Assembly: GCA_009917455.1 (NCBI GenBank)
Contig: QZDS01000010.1
Span: 61,433-125,432 of the forward strand
DNA from: a bacterium 1xD8-48
GTDB lineage: Bacteria; Bacillota; Clostridia; Lachnospirales; Lachnospiraceae
DNA length: 64,000 nucleotides
Direction of reading: 5' to 3'
Positions 1-9,671 of the stretch are shown piece after piece (within the stretch, counting starts at the first letter, position 1; the number at the start of each line of letters is the position of its first letter). The notes beneath the pieces were generated by a model that saw nothing but the letters and a program-made list of their open reading frames with translations, had not been told where the DNA came from and ran no database searches. The translations under genes and the position numbers were made by a program.

Positions 1-2285
1 GTCTGGCGGATTTTTCACAGGAGGAGGTTGACCGGCTGGAAAACTATGTGCTGGCTCTTGGAATCAGAGGCAGGAAAAAGTGGAGCCAGGCCTTTGTGCG
101 GAAAGCGGATTTGAGGATGACGCTCCCGGAGGAAATGGAGACGGGGCAGAAAGAGGATGGGACTGTTTCCGGCGCGGACGAACAGCTTCTGATGCTGGAA
201 GCCTTAAACGACACCAGAGCCCGGTTGATGGCGCAGATTGCCCCACTTCTTGAGAAAAAGAAAACTGCCGGGGAAATCACGAGGACGCTCTATGATTTCA
301 TTGTGGCGGGACGGATTCAGGAAAAGCTTTCCGCATATGAGAGGTATTTCAGGGACAACAGGGAGCCGGAGCGGGCGAAGGAGTACGCTCAGATTTACCG
401 GCTTGTGATGGAGCTTTTGGAGCAGATTGTGGCGCTTCTTGATAAAGAGCCTATGGGGATGCAGGAGTTTGCGGATATTCTGGACGCGGGTTTTGCGGAA
501 ATTGAGGTGGGGATTATCCCCGGAAGCGTGGACAGAGTGGTTGTGGGGGATATGGAAAGAAGCCGCCTGAAGCAGGTGAAGGTTCTTTTTTTCCTCGGAA
601 TAAACGACGGAAATATCCCTAAGAGCGGCAGCAGAGGCGGTATTATCTCGGACATTGACCGGGAATTTCTGCAGCAGTCGGAGTTTGAGCTGGCGCCCAC
701 GCCGCGGCAGCAGATGTATATCCAGAGGCTTTATCTTTATATGAATATGACAAAGCCGTCGGAGCGGCTGTACCTGTCCTTTTCAAGATTAAGCAGTCAG
801 GGAAAAAGTATCCGTCCCTCCTATCTGGTAGATATGATAAGGAAGCTTTTCCCGCAGCTGGCGGTGGAAAAGGCGGACGGAAGCCGCCATACAGTGGAGG
901 AGCTGATAGGAAAAAGAGATGGGATTTCTTTCCTTGCGCGGGAAATACGGGATTATGCAGAAGGACGGGGAAGCGCGGAGGATGACAGGCGGCTGCAGGC
1001 TGTTTACAGGCTTTACGAAAAGGATGCGGAATACGGGGAACGCGCAAGGCGTCTTACGGAGGCTGCTTTTTCCAGTTATCAGCATAAACCCCTTGCAAAG
1101 GCAGTGGCAAAGGCACTGTACGGAAGTATGCTGGAAAACAGTGTCAGCCGTCTGGAGCGGTATGCGGCATGTGCTTATTCACATTTCCTGCAATATGGAC
1201 TGTCCTTAAAAGAGCGGGAAGAATACAGCTTTGAGCAGGTGGATTTGGGGACGGTTTTTCATGAAGTGCTGGAATTGTTTGCAGGAAAACTTGCAGAAAA
1301 TAATCTGACCTGGTTTACCTTTACCGAAGAGGAGGGCGATAAGCTCTTACTTGAGGCTTTAGAAGCCTGCACCATGGATTACCGGGAGACGGTCCTTTAC
1401 AGTAACGCCCGTTACGAATACATGGTAGGACGGATGTACCGGATTTTGCAGCGGACTGTCCGCACATTGAAGGCGCAATTGCAGGAGGGGGACTTCGTCC
1501 CGGCTTCCTTTGAGATGAGTTTTTCCAGAGTGGAAAATCTGGAAGCGGTGAATGTGACTCTGTCGGAGGATGAAAAAATGCGTCTGCGTGGACGGATTGA
1601 CAGGATTGATACCTGCGAGGACGAGGAGCATGTGTATGTGAAGGTGATTGATTACAAATCCGGCAGCAGGAAATTTGATCTGGCGGCGATTTATTATGGG
1701 CTGCAGCTCCAGCTTGTGGTCTACATGAACGCCGCAGTTGAGATTACCGAAAGGAAGCATCCGGAAAAAGAAGTGGTTCCGGCGGCACTCCTTTATTATC
1801 ATGTGAGCGACCCCCTTGTGAGGGCGGAGGGGGAAAAGACGCCCGAGGAGGTAAGCCGGGAAATTTTAAAGCAGCTTTGCACCACAGGGATTGTGAACGC
1901 CGATGAAAAGGTGGTCAGCCTTCTGGATAAGAATTTTTTGGGAAAGTCCATGGTGATTCCGGTGGAGAGAAAAAAGGACGGCAGCTTTTCCGCCCGCTCA
2001 AGCACCATTGCAAAGGAAGATTATGAGGTGGTGTCTTCCTTTGTGAGCCATAAAATCCGGCAGATTGGACGGGAGATACTTGCCGGAAATATTGAGGTGA
2101 ATCCCTGCGAGCAGGGCGGGATGAGCTCCTGCACGTACTGTGCTTACAGGGGAGTCTGTGATTTTGAGGAAAAGACACCCGGATATCATGTGAGGGTTCT
2201 GCCTTCCCCGCCGGAGGAGGCGATTCTTGGAAGGATGAAGGAAGAGCTGCAGGGCAACGGAGAGGAGGAAAAGCATGGCGATTAA
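1..2285 (+). CDS. addB: ATP-dependent helicase/nuclease subunit B (AddB), 5' end outside window
   Basis: AddB pairs with AddA to resect double-strand breaks for recombination; it is an inactivated helicase with an active C-terminal nuclease and an Fe-S cluster. The frame is open to the left edge, so the N-terminal part, including any Walker A region, lies outside the window. Visible signs are the nuclease core (GRIDRID, then VIDYKSG) and the four expected Fe-S cysteines: one in AACAYSHF and three in the C-terminal pattern SSCTYCAYRGVC. The stop overlaps the addA start by 11 bp, which implies translational coupling. Identity rests on these motifs plus the adjacent addA. Confidence is high despite the missing start. 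Confidence 0.95.
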   Translation, partial: LADFSQEEVDRLENYVLALGIRGRKKWSQAFVRKADLRMTLPEEMETGQKEDGTVSGADEQLLMLEALNDTRARLMAQIAPLLEKKKTAGEITRTLYDFIVAGRIQEKLSAYERYFRDNREPERAKEYAQIYRLVMELLEQIVALLDKEPMGMQEFADILDAGFAEIEVGIIPGSVDRVVVGDMERSRLKQVKVLFFLGINDGNIPKSGSRGGIISDIDREFLQQSEFELAPTPRQQMYIQRLYLYMNMTKPSERLYLSFSRLSSQGKSIRPSYLVDMIRKLFPQLAVEKADGSRHTVEELIGKRDGISFLAREIRDYAEGRGSAEDDRRLQAVYRLYEKDAEYGERARRLTEAAFSSYQHKPLAKAVAKALYGSMLENSVSRLERYAACAYSHFLQYGLSLKEREEYSFEQVDLGTVFHEVLELFAGKLAENNLTWFTFTEEEGDKLLLEALEACTMDYRETVLYSNARYEYMVGRMYRILQRTVRTLKAQLQEGDFVPASFEMSFSRVENLEAVNVTLSEDEKMRLRGRIDRIDTCEDEEHVYVKVIDYKSGSRKFDLAAIYYGLQLQLVVYMNAAVEITERKHPEKEVVPAALLYYHVSDPLVRAEGEKTPEEVSREILKQLCTTGIVNADEKVVSLLDKNFLGKSMVIPVERKKDGSFSARSSTIAKEDYEVVSSFVSHKIRQIGREILAGNIEVNPCEQGGMSSCTYCAYRGVCDFEEKTPGYHVRVLPSPPEEAILGRMKEELQGNGEEEKHGD

Positions 2286-5200
2286 TTTTACTCCTGAGCA
2301 GCAAAAGGTAATCGAGCTGCGGAACAGGAATATTCTGGTCTCCGCTGCCGCCGGCTCCGGAAAAACCGCGGTTTTGGTGGAGCGGATTATACGGATGATT
2401 ACGGATGAAAAGAACCCTGTGGATATTGACAGGCTGCTTATTGTGACTTTCACAAATGCGGCGGCGGCGGAGATGCGGGAGCGCATCAGTCTGGCAATCG
2501 ACCGGAGCCTGTCCGAAAATCCCTTCAACGTCCATCTGCAAAAGCAGGCGTCCCTTCTCCACAATGCCCAGATTACCACAATAGACAGCTTCTGCCTGTT
2601 TGTAATACGCAATAATTTCAACGAAATCGGTTTGGACCCGGGCTTTCGGGTTGCCGACGAGGGGGAGCTTAAGCTGCTTAAACAGGATGTGATGAGGGAT
2701 TTTCTGGAAGAGCAGTATCAGGATAAAAATTCCTCCTTTGCCGAATGTGTGGAATACTTTACGGGAGGAAGCAATGACAGGCTTTTAGAGGAGCACATTG
2801 AAAAGCTTTATGAGTTTTCCATGAGCTGTCCCTGGCCGGAAGAATGGCTTCTGCAGCGCATGGAGGACTATCGGATAGAGGAGGCCGGCGACTTTGATAA
2901 GGCTGTCTGGTGCAGATATCTTGTAAATTATGTGAAGCTGACAATACAGGATTGTTTGGGAAATCTGGAAGCGGCCATACGTATTGCGCAGCGTCCGGAC
3001 GGCCCTTATATGTATGGGCAGGTACTGGAAAATGAATGCGAAATGTTAAATCGTGTTTTAAAATCTAATGGGTTTCGGGCGTATTATGAGGCTTTTGAAA
3101 CCATAGCCTTTGGCAGGCTTCCGTCTAAAAAGGACGACAGCGTAAACCCTCTCTGCCGGGAGCGGGCGCAAAAGCTCCGGGCAGAGGTGAAAAAGAAACT
3201 GGAGGAGCTTCGGGCACAGTTTTTTAATCTTTCCCCGGAGCAGGCGGCGGAGAGAATGAAAGCGGCGGCCCCCCGGCTGGAAACGCTCCTACGGCTGGTT
3301 CTTTCCTATAAGGAAAGGCTGGATGCGAAAAAGCGGCGGGAGAATATGATTGATTTCCATGATATGGAGCACTTTGCTTTAAATATTCTGCTGAAAAAGA
3401 CAGAGGAGGGGGAGGCATACCCTTCTGCGGCTGCCCTTGAGTACCGGCAGTTTTTCAGGGAGATTCTGATTGACGAGTATCAGGACAGCAACATGGTGCA
3501 GGAGCTTTTGCTGAAGAGTATCTCCGGCGAGGATGAGGGGAATTTTAACCGTTTCATGGTGGGGGACGTAAAGCAGAGTATTTACAGGTTCCGTCTGGCG
3601 CGGCCTGAGCTTTTTATGGAAAAATACACCTGTTATTCTAAGGAAGAGTCAAGCTGTCAGCGAATTGATTTGCATAAGAATTTCAGAAGCCGCCGTGAGG
3701 TGCTTGACAGTGTGAATGACCTGTTTAGTCAAATTATGGCACAGGAGCTTGGCGGCGTGGAATACGACGGAGAAGCGGCTCTTTATCCGGGCGCTTCTTA
3801 CCCGGAGGAATCTGATGAGAGGGCATCCGCCGCAGCGCCGACTGGCGAGAGGGGTAGTCTGAGCAAATCTTCCTATGACACCGAGTATCTTGTGATTGGC
3901 ACAGACGCCGCGTCCCCTTTAAGCGCAAGACAGCAGGAAGCGGCGGTGATTGCGGGGAAAATAAAGGAGCTTCACCGCAGCTTTCGGGTGACGGATAAGG
4001 AAAGCGGGGAGCTGCGGCCGGTGCGTTACAGCGACATTGTGATTCTGCTTCGAACCACCGCAGGATGGGCGGAGGTTTTTAAGGGCGTGCTGGAAAACGA
4101 AGAAATTCCCGCCTATGTTTCTTCCCACACCGGTTATTTTCAGGCGGTGGAAATCAAGGTCCTGTTACAGCTCCTCCGGGTAATCGACAATCCTATGCAG
4201 GATATCCCATTGTACGGCGCGCTGAAATCCTTTTTCGGCGGATTTTCCGAGGAGGAAATTGCCCGGCTGCGCAGCGGGAATACAAAGCGGCTGTTGTATG
4301 AGAACCTGATTGCGTATGAAGGCCCTTTAAAGGAAAGGGTGCAGGCATTTCTGACGATGCTCTCGCGTTACAGGCAGAAAACCGCCTACACGCCCATTCA
4401 CAGGCTGATACAGGAGATTTGCTCGGATACGGGATATCTGGACTATGTACTTGCCCATCCCGGCGGCGAGCAGCGCAGCGCTAACGTGGAAATGCTGCTT
4501 ACCCGTGCCCTGGCATTTGAGAATACCAGCTATTACGGTCTTTTTCATTTCCTGCGCTATATCGAGCAGCTGGAAAAGTACGAGGTGGACTATGGGCAGG
4601 CGGATGTGCTGGATGAAAATGCGGATGTGGTGCGGATTATGAGTATCCATAAGTCCAAGGGGCTGGAATTTCCGGTCTGCTTTGTAGCCGGCCTGTCAAA
4701 AAGGTTTAATATGCAGGACTTAAGCGGCAGACTGATTGCGGATATGGATATGGGAATCGGCGTGGATTATATTGACAGTGTCCTCCGTCTGCAGAGCCAT
4801 ACGCTGAAAAAGAATGCAGTGGCTTTAAAGATGAAAATCGACGCTCTGGGCGAAGAGATGCGGGTGCTCTATGTGGCGATGACCCGGGCAAAGGAAAAGC
4901 TGATTTTGACGGCTGTGACCGGGGATATGGAGAAGTTTGTCGCAGCTCTTGAAGAAAAGGAAGAATTTCAGAAGGAGGAAAAAAGAGAAAACGGAAAACT
5001 TCCATTCTCCGCGCTGGTCGGGGCTTCTTCTTATCTGGATTTTATTTTTCCGTGCCTTGAGAAGGCGGAATTGATTACGCCGTCGGATGTTTTTCAAAAA
5101 GATGTGGAAGAATCCCTTCTTAAGCTGGACAGAAGGAGGAAGCTTTTTGACCGTTATGGAGATTCAGGCAGCTTGACCGAATCAGACAATCAGATATTGA

Positions 5201-6012
5201 CGCAAATGTCGGAGCGTTTTGACCGCACCTACAAATATCAGTATCTTTCCGGGCTTTTCGTTAAGACTACCGTGTCAGAGCTTAAGAAAAAGGCGATGCC
5301 TGATTTATCGAGCCGGTCAACAGACGGACGGGAATCTGCGGTATCAGGAGCGGCCGGCGGGGTGGAAGCGGCTTTTACAAAAATGCTTTTCGAGGAGCCG
5401 GAGATAGTGCCCTATATTCCGTCTTTTATAGAAAAGGATGAGAAAATGTCCGGCGCCGACAGAGGAAGCGCTTATCATAAGGTGATGGAGCTGATGGATT
5501 TTCAGGCGGTGATAAAGGGAGAGACGGGCATAGCGGGAAAGGAGTCGGACACCCGGCAAAGGATGAAAGAAGAAATTACACGTCAGCTGAATAAATTTGC
5601 GGAAGCGGAGCTTCTTGAGGAAAGATGGCGGAGAAGCGTTTCCCCGGCAAGACTGCTCCCCTTTTTCGAGAGCAGCCTTGCCCGGCGCATGTGCCGGGCG
5701 GACAAAAAAGGCAGGCTTTTCCGGGAGCAGCCCTTTGTGCTGGGGCTTGAGGCAAGCCGGCTGGGAGAACAGTTCCCCGACAGCGAGCAGGTGCTGATTC
5801 AGGGAATTATCGATATCTTTTTTGAGGAGGACGGGAAAATCGTGGTCGCCGATTACAAGACCGATGCCGTAAAAACCCCGGAGGAACTGATACAGCGATA
5901 CCGGGTACAGCTTGATTACTATGCGGAAGCCCTTTATCGCCTCACCGGAAAAGAAGTGATACAAAAAATCATATATTCTTTTGCACTCGACAGGGAGATT
6001 GTGGTATACTGA
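2275..6012 (+). CDS. addA: ATP-dependent helicase/nuclease subunit A (AddA)
   Basis: AddA is the UvrD/Rep-type helicase and second nuclease of the AddAB (RecBCD-like) complex. The 1245-residue product has the usual AddA length. Walker A is AAAGSGKT near residues 24-31, followed by TFTNAAAAEMRER (helicase motif Ia), LIDEYQDSN (motif II), VGDVKQSIYRFR (motif III), IHKSKGLEFPV (motif V) and YVAMTRAKEKL (motif VI). The C-terminal nuclease shows GIIDIFFEEDGKIVVADYKTD, i.e. the D...DYK core. The ATG at 2275 lies inside the end of addB with GGAGGAAAAGC just upstream. No lesion is visible. Confidence 0.97.
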   Translation: MAINFTPEQQKVIELRNRNILVSAAAGSGKTAVLVERIIRMITDEKNPVDIDRLLIVTFTNAAAAEMRERISLAIDRSLSENPFNVHLQKQASLLHNAQITTIDSFCLFVIRNNFNEIGLDPGFRVADEGELKLLKQDVMRDFLEEQYQDKNSSFAECVEYFTGGSNDRLLEEHIEKLYEFSMSCPWPEEWLLQRMEDYRIEEAGDFDKAVWCRYLVNYVKLTIQDCLGNLEAAIRIAQRPDGPYMYGQVLENECEMLNRVLKSNGFRAYYEAFETIAFGRLPSKKDDSVNPLCRERAQKLRAEVKKKLEELRAQFFNLSPEQAAERMKAAAPRLETLLRLVLSYKERLDAKKRRENMIDFHDMEHFALNILLKKTEEGEAYPSAAALEYRQFFREILIDEYQDSNMVQELLLKSISGEDEGNFNRFMVGDVKQSIYRFRLARPELFMEKYTCYSKEESSCQRIDLHKNFRSRREVLDSVNDLFSQIMAQELGGVEYDGEAALYPGASYPEESDERASAAAPTGERGSLSKSSYDTEYLVIGTDAASPLSARQQEAAVIAGKIKELHRSFRVTDKESGELRPVRYSDIVILLRTTAGWAEVFKGVLENEEIPAYVSSHTGYFQAVEIKVLLQLLRVIDNPMQDIPLYGALKSFFGGFSEEEIARLRSGNTKRLLYENLIAYEGPLKERVQAFLTMLSRYRQKTAYTPIHRLIQEICSDTGYLDYVLAHPGGEQRSANVEMLLTRALAFENTSYYGLFHFLRYIEQLEKYEVDYGQADVLDENADVVRIMSIHKSKGLEFPVCFVAGLSKRFNMQDLSGRLIADMDMGIGVDYIDSVLRLQSHTLKKNAVALKMKIDALGEEMRVLYVAMTRAKEKLILTAVTGDMEKFVAALEEKEEFQKEEKRENGKLPFSALVGASSYLDFIFPCLEKAELITPSDVFQKDVEESLLKLDRRRKLFDRYGDSGSLTESDNQILTQMSERFDRTYKYQYLSGLFVKTTVSELKKKAMPDLSSRSTDGRESAVSGAAGGVEAAFTKMLFEEPEIVPYIPSFIEKDEKMSGADRGSAYHKVMELMDFQAVIKGETGIAGKESDTRQRMKEEITRQLNKFAEAELLEERWRRSVSPARLLPFFESSLARRMCRADKKGRLFREQPFVLGLEASRLGEQFPDSEQVLIQGIIDIFFEEDGKIVVADYKTDAVKTPEELIQRYRVQLDYYAEALYRLTGKEVIQKIIYSFALDREIVVY

Positions 6013-6074
6013 TTGGTGCAGGCGGAGTAAGTCCGCCCGGATATCAAAAACAAACAGATGAGGAGGAGATTTCA

Positions 6075-6629
6075 ATGAAACTCAAATTTGGTATCAAAGA
6101 GGTTGTCGCTATCGGTATCGGAACGGCGCTTTTCGTGGCGCTTACGCAGATTCAGATTCCCACGCCCATCCCGAATACCTATTTACAGCCCCGTATGGCG
6201 GTAATGGCCTTTCTTGCGGCCGTGTTCGGACCTGTGGTGGGCGGTGTAATCGGACTTTTAGGCCACGCCCTTGGCGATGCGATGTTTTACGGCAGCGTGT
6301 GGTGGAGCTGGGTATTTCCGGACGGAGTCGTAGGCTTTGCAATCGGTCTTTTTGCAGCCAGGTATGCGATTAAGGAAGGCGGATTTGCCGGCAAAAAGCC
6401 AATCGTGCTGTTTAATGTGGTTCAGGTGATTGCCAATGCAATTGCATGGATTGTGCTTGCTCCTATTCTCGACATTGTGATTTACGAGGAGCCTGTTGAG
6501 AAGCTGCTTGCACAGGGCGCGGGCGCATTCCTTGGCAATATTCTGATTATCGGTATTTTAGGTACGTTGCTCTGCGTGGGGTATTCCAAAATCGGAGCAA
6601 AATCATCCAGCCTTACCAAAGAGGATTAG
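6075..6629 (+). CDS. ECF transporter S component, UPF0397 family
   Basis: This 184-residue integral membrane protein resembles UPF0397, annotated as substrate-binding (S) components of energy-coupling factor transporters. It begins with a short basic segment followed by AIGIGTALFVAL, and has about five or six hydrophobic helices. The region GPVVGGVIGLLGHALGDAM is typical of the family. It is the first gene of a three-gene unit with the ATPase (3 nt downstream) and EcfT, so this S component probably has a dedicated module. The ligand is not readable from sequence; riboflavin is sometimes annotated for this family, but no FMN riboswitch is visible in the 62-nt gap after addA. RBS AGGAGGAG precedes the ATG. 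Confidence 0.85.
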   Translation: MKLKFGIKEVVAIGIGTALFVALTQIQIPTPIPNTYLQPRMAVMAFLAAVFGPVVGGVIGLLGHALGDAMFYGSVWWSWVFPDGVVGFAIGLFAARYAIKEGGFAGKKPIVLFNVVQVIANAIAWIVLAPILDIVIYEEPVEKLLAQGAGAFLGNILIIGILGTLLCVGYSKIGAKSSSLTKED

Positions 6630-6632
6630 TAC

Positions 6633-8360
6633 ATGGAACCTATTATCGAGTTTAAAGATTTTTCATTTAAATATCGAGCACAGGTAGAGCCGACTCTCCG
6701 GGACATAAATCTTTCCATTATGCCCGGAGAGAAAGTTTTAATTGTGGGGCCTTCCGGGTCGGGGAAATCCACTCTGGCTCACTGTATCAACGGGCTGGTC
6801 CCCTTTTCTTATAATGGAGACATTACGGGCAGCCTTCGGATAAATGGGAAAAATCCGGCTGATTTGGGGCTTTTCGGTCTGTCGAAAATGGTGGGAACCG
6901 TGCTTCAGGATACGGACGGGCAGTTTATCGGACTGACTGTCGCGGAGGACATTGCCTTTGCCCTTGAAAACGATATGGTGTCTCAGGGGGAAATGATTGA
7001 AAGAGTCAATGAAGTGGCAGAGATGGTGGACGTGAAAAAGCTTCTGGAAAACGCGCCCAGAGAGCTTTCAGGCGGGCAGAAGCAGCGGGTTTCCATGGGC
7101 GGCGTCATGGTTGACGATGTGGAGATTCTGCTCTTTGGCGAGCCTTTAGCCAATCTGGATCCTACCACAGGCAAGCGGGCCATTGACCTGATTGATAAGA
7201 TACAGAAAAAGAAAAAGACCACCATTGTGATTATCGAGCATCGTCTGGAGGACGCCCTTTACCGCGACGTGGACAGAATTATCGTGGTGGGCGAGGGGCG
7301 TATTGTGGCGGACAGTGCGCCGGACGAGCTTCTGACAACGGACATCCTTAAGGAACAGGGGATTCGGGAGCCTCTTTATGTGACGGCGGTAAAGCATGCG
7401 GGGTGCAAAATTCTGGCTAAGGACAGACCGCAGCATATCGAGACCATGAATCTTACAGATTATAAAGCGCAGGTGAAGAAATGGTTTAACGCCGCAGAAG
7501 GGAAGGAAAAGAAGGAGGATACCCCCTCGGCGCTTAAGGTGGAGGATCTGTATTTCTCCTATGTGGAGGGCAGGCCGATTCTCCAGCATATCCATTTTGA
7601 TATCAGGAAAGGGGAAATGGTCAGCATTGTGGGCAAAAACGGTGCGGGCAAGTCTACCCTGTCCAATTTAATCTGCGGATTTTATCAGCCTTCCAGAGGG
7701 CAGATTCTTCTGAACGGACAGGACATGGGGTCTCTTTCAATCAAGGAAAGAGGAGAAAAAATCGGACTGGTGATGCAAAGCCCCAACCAGATGATTTCCA
7801 AACCGATGATTTTTGAGGAAGTGGCGTTGGGGCTTGCAGTCAGAGGCGTTCCAGAGTCGGAAATAAAGGAACGGGTTTTCGAGACGCTGAAAATCTGCGG
7901 TCTTTATCCTTTCAGAAACTGGCCGGTGTCTGCACTGAGTTTCGGGCAGAAAAAGAGAGTGTCCATTGCCTCCATCCTTATCATGAATCCCGAGGTTCTG
8001 ATTCTCGACGAGCCTACCGCCGGGCAGGATTACCGCCACTATACGGAAATCATGGAGTTTTTGAAGGAAATCAATGAAAAGTTCGGGATTACTATCATCA
8101 TGATTACTCATGATATGCATTTGATGCTGGAATACACGGACAGGGCGATTGTGATTGCGGACGGCCATCTCATAGCCGACGATACGCCGGCAAACGTTCT
8201 GACCAACGAGTCCATAGCCGACAGGGCCTATTTAAAGAAAACTTCGCTGTACGATTTGGCTGTGGGCTGTGAGATAGACAACCCTTCGGAGTTTGTGGAG
8301 AGATTTATTACATACGAGAGGGAAAACCGAGTGTTAAAGGAGAACCGGACGGATGGCTAA
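6633..8360 (+). CDS. ECF transporter ATPase, two fused ABC domains
   Basis: This is a tandem ATP-binding subunit (575 aa) that would power the ECF transporter. NBD1 has Walker A GPSGSGKST (about residues 39-47), Q-loop VLQDTDGQ, signature LSGGQKQR and the segment ILLFGEPLANLDP. NBD2 has Walker A GKNGAGKST, VMQSPNQ, signature LSFGQKKR, Walker B VLILDEPTAGQD and H-loop ITHDM. In NBD1 the Walker B aspartate is replaced by Gly169 (codon ggc at 7137-7139) while the catalytic Glu170 stays. The gene overlaps the EcfT gene by 8 bp and follows the S component by 3 nt. Single-chain double ATPases like this are known in ECF systems (YkoD-like). Confidence 0.92.
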   Translation: MEPIIEFKDFSFKYRAQVEPTLRDINLSIMPGEKVLIVGPSGSGKSTLAHCINGLVPFSYNGDITGSLRINGKNPADLGLFGLSKMVGTVLQDTDGQFIGLTVAEDIAFALENDMVSQGEMIERVNEVAEMVDVKKLLENAPRELSGGQKQRVSMGGVMVDDVEILLFGEPLANLDPTTGKRAIDLIDKIQKKKKTTIVIIEHRLEDALYRDVDRIIVVGEGRIVADSAPDELLTTDILKEQGIREPLYVTAVKHAGCKILAKDRPQHIETMNLTDYKAQVKKWFNAAEGKEKKEDTPSALKVEDLYFSYVEGRPILQHIHFDIRKGEMVSIVGKNGAGKSTLSNLICGFYQPSRGQILLNGQDMGSLSIKERGEKIGLVMQSPNQMISKPMIFEEVALGLAVRGVPESEIKERVFETLKICGLYPFRNWPVSALSFGQKKRVSIASILIMNPEVLILDEPTAGQDYRHYTEIMEFLKEINEKFGITIIMITHDMHLMLEYTDRAIVIADGHLIADDTPANVLTNESIADRAYLKKTSLYDLAVGCEIDNPSEFVERFITYERENRVLKENRTDG

Positions 8361-9180
8361 GATTTTATCATATGAAGAAAAGGACACATGGATTCACAGA
8401 TTAAGCGGCGCGACCAAACTGATTTTTTTCCTGCTCTGGTGCCTGACCAGTATGCTGACTTATGATACCAGAGTGCTTCTTGTCATGGTAATTTTTTCCC
8501 TGATTGTCTTTAAAATTTCACAGACACAGTGGAAGCAGGTGGGATCGGTATTCAAGGTGATTATGGTTTTCCTTGTCTTTAATGTGTTCGCCATTTATAT
8601 TTTTTCACCAAACCAGGGAACTGCCATTTATGGGACAAAGACGGTGCTGTTTCATATTGCGGGACGTTATGATATGACCCTTGAGCAGCTTTTTTATGAG
8701 TTTAATGTGGTGATTAAATATTTTACCATTATCCCGGCGGTGTTTATGTTCCTTGTGACTACAAATCCAAGTGAATTTGCGGCTTCTATGAACAAAATCG
8801 GTATCAGTTATAATGTTGGCTATGCCGTTTCCATTGCCTTGCGGTATATTCCCGACGTGCAGGGGGAATTCACAAAAATCAGAAATGCGCAGGAGGCAAG
8901 GGGGATAGAGATGTCCGGGAAGGCTTCTCTTATGAGCAGGATTAAGAATACCTCGTCCATCATATTCCCGCTGATTTTTTCCAGCATGGACAGAATCGAT
9001 GTGGTGAGCAATGCCATGGAGCTGCGGGGCTATGGAAAGCACAAAAAGAGAACCTGGTATATGGAGAGAGCGTTGAAACGCAACGATTATCTGGTTATCG
9101 GATTTACGGTGCTGTTTATGGTTGTGGCGCTTGCGGTTACCTTTGCGGACGGGAGCAGATTTTATAATCCGTTTGTGTGA
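8353..9180 (+). CDS. ecfT: ECF transporter transmembrane subunit EcfT
   Basis: EcfT (275 aa) links the ATPase to the S component in the membrane. Several hydrophobic helices (residues 20-75, 110-140 and near the C-terminus) flank a cytoplasmic region with two Ala-Arg-Gly-type coupling motifs: AQEARGIEMSG and MELRGYGKHKK. These are the ATPase-contacting signatures of the CbiQ/EcfT family. The start overlaps the upstream ATPase stop, showing one transcript for the three genes. No terminator is obvious directly after the stop; the following sequence is a gene remnant and the opposite-strand tRNA-Ala. Confidence 0.93.
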   Translation: MAKILSYEEKDTWIHRLSGATKLIFFLLWCLTSMLTYDTRVLLVMVIFSLIVFKISQTQWKQVGSVFKVIMVFLVFNVFAIYIFSPNQGTAIYGTKTVLFHIAGRYDMTLEQLFYEFNVVIKYFTIIPAVFMFLVTTNPSEFAASMNKIGISYNVGYAVSIALRYIPDVQGEFTKIRNAQEARGIEMSGKASLMSRIKNTSSIIFPLIFSSMDRIDVVSNAMELRGYGKHKKRTWYMERALKRNDYLVIGFTVLFMVVALAVTFADGSRFYNPFV

Positions 9181-9186
9181 GGGCGA

Positions 9187-9420
9187 ATTGACGTGGGTGT
9201 GATGCGTGAAAAGGGCTATGATACTCCTGTGCAGGAGGCGTATATTAACGGATACCGGGAAGAAATTACAGGATTTACGCGGAGTTTGCTTAATGCAACG
9301 TTTAAAACCAATCCATATATGGAACGTGCAGTCCTGACAGGAATCAACCGGAATAAGCATAGCTTCCGGGGAAGCATTAGAATCAGTTTTTTCAGACCTT
9401 AATAATTTGAAAGTTATAAA
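9187..9420 (+). pseudogene. Frameshifted fragment of an AAA-ATPase-like (DUF1703-type) protein
   Basis: This fragment reads GYDTPVQEAYINGYREEI, then SLLNATFKTNPYMERAVLTGINR. It matches the recurring LIDEYDTP...FKTNPYLERALMTGITR segment of the AAA-ATPase-like/PD-(D/E)XK proteins abundant in Lachnospiraceae. Near 9377 the homology continues one frame over as ESVFSDLNNLKV, the normal continuation, so a frameshift has occurred. Both the Walker A part and the C-terminal nuclease are missing. It sits between ecfT and the tRNA-Ala gene, suggesting debris left beside a tRNA. Motifs were recalled, not searched. Confidence 0.75.
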
Positions 9421-9423
9421 TAA

Positions 9424-9496
9424 TGGAGCATACGGGATTCGAACCCGTGACCTCCACACTGCCAGTGTGGCGCGCTCCCAGCTGCGCCAATGCCCC
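9424..9496 (-). tRNA. tRNA-Ala (anticodon GGC)
   Basis: Read on the minus strand, a 73-nt cloverleaf begins GGGGCATTGGCGCAGC. The acceptor stem GGGGCAT pairs with ATGCTCC with one G-U, and the discriminator is A. The anticodon arm is CCACA-CTGGCAG-TGTGG, giving anticodon GGC (alanine). The T arm contains GGTTCGAATCC. The 3' CCA is not encoded. Confidence 0.97.
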
Positions 9497-9504
9497 ATGA
9501 GAAG

Positions 9505-9532
9505 AGTATACCATAAATGTGAGAAAAAACAA
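9505..9532 (-). promoter_or_regulatory. Sigma-A-type promoter for tRNA-Ala
   Basis: On the minus strand, -35 TTGTTT (9527-9532), a 16-nt spacer and -10 TATACT (9505-9510) lie just upstream of the tRNA 5' end at 9496. Confidence 0.7.
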
Positions 9533-9671
9533 CAGGAAATTTGTGCGTTTATATAAAAAACTGGCCGATATATATTTTAGCATCTATGTTTCAGCTGAGA
9601 GGCAGAAGCGCAGGATTGAAAAGGATTTCAATTTTCACTGTAGAAGCAGAGAAGTTCAGGGAGGAATGGCG

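Noticed and set aside
1915..2621. Minus-strand ORFs over the addB/addA junction
   Set aside because: Shadow frames opposite two conserved overlapping genes.
5344..6075. 243-codon minus-strand ORF opposite the addA 3' end
   Set aside because: It lies antisense to well-conserved addA nuclease-domain sequence, has no RBS and no family likeness.
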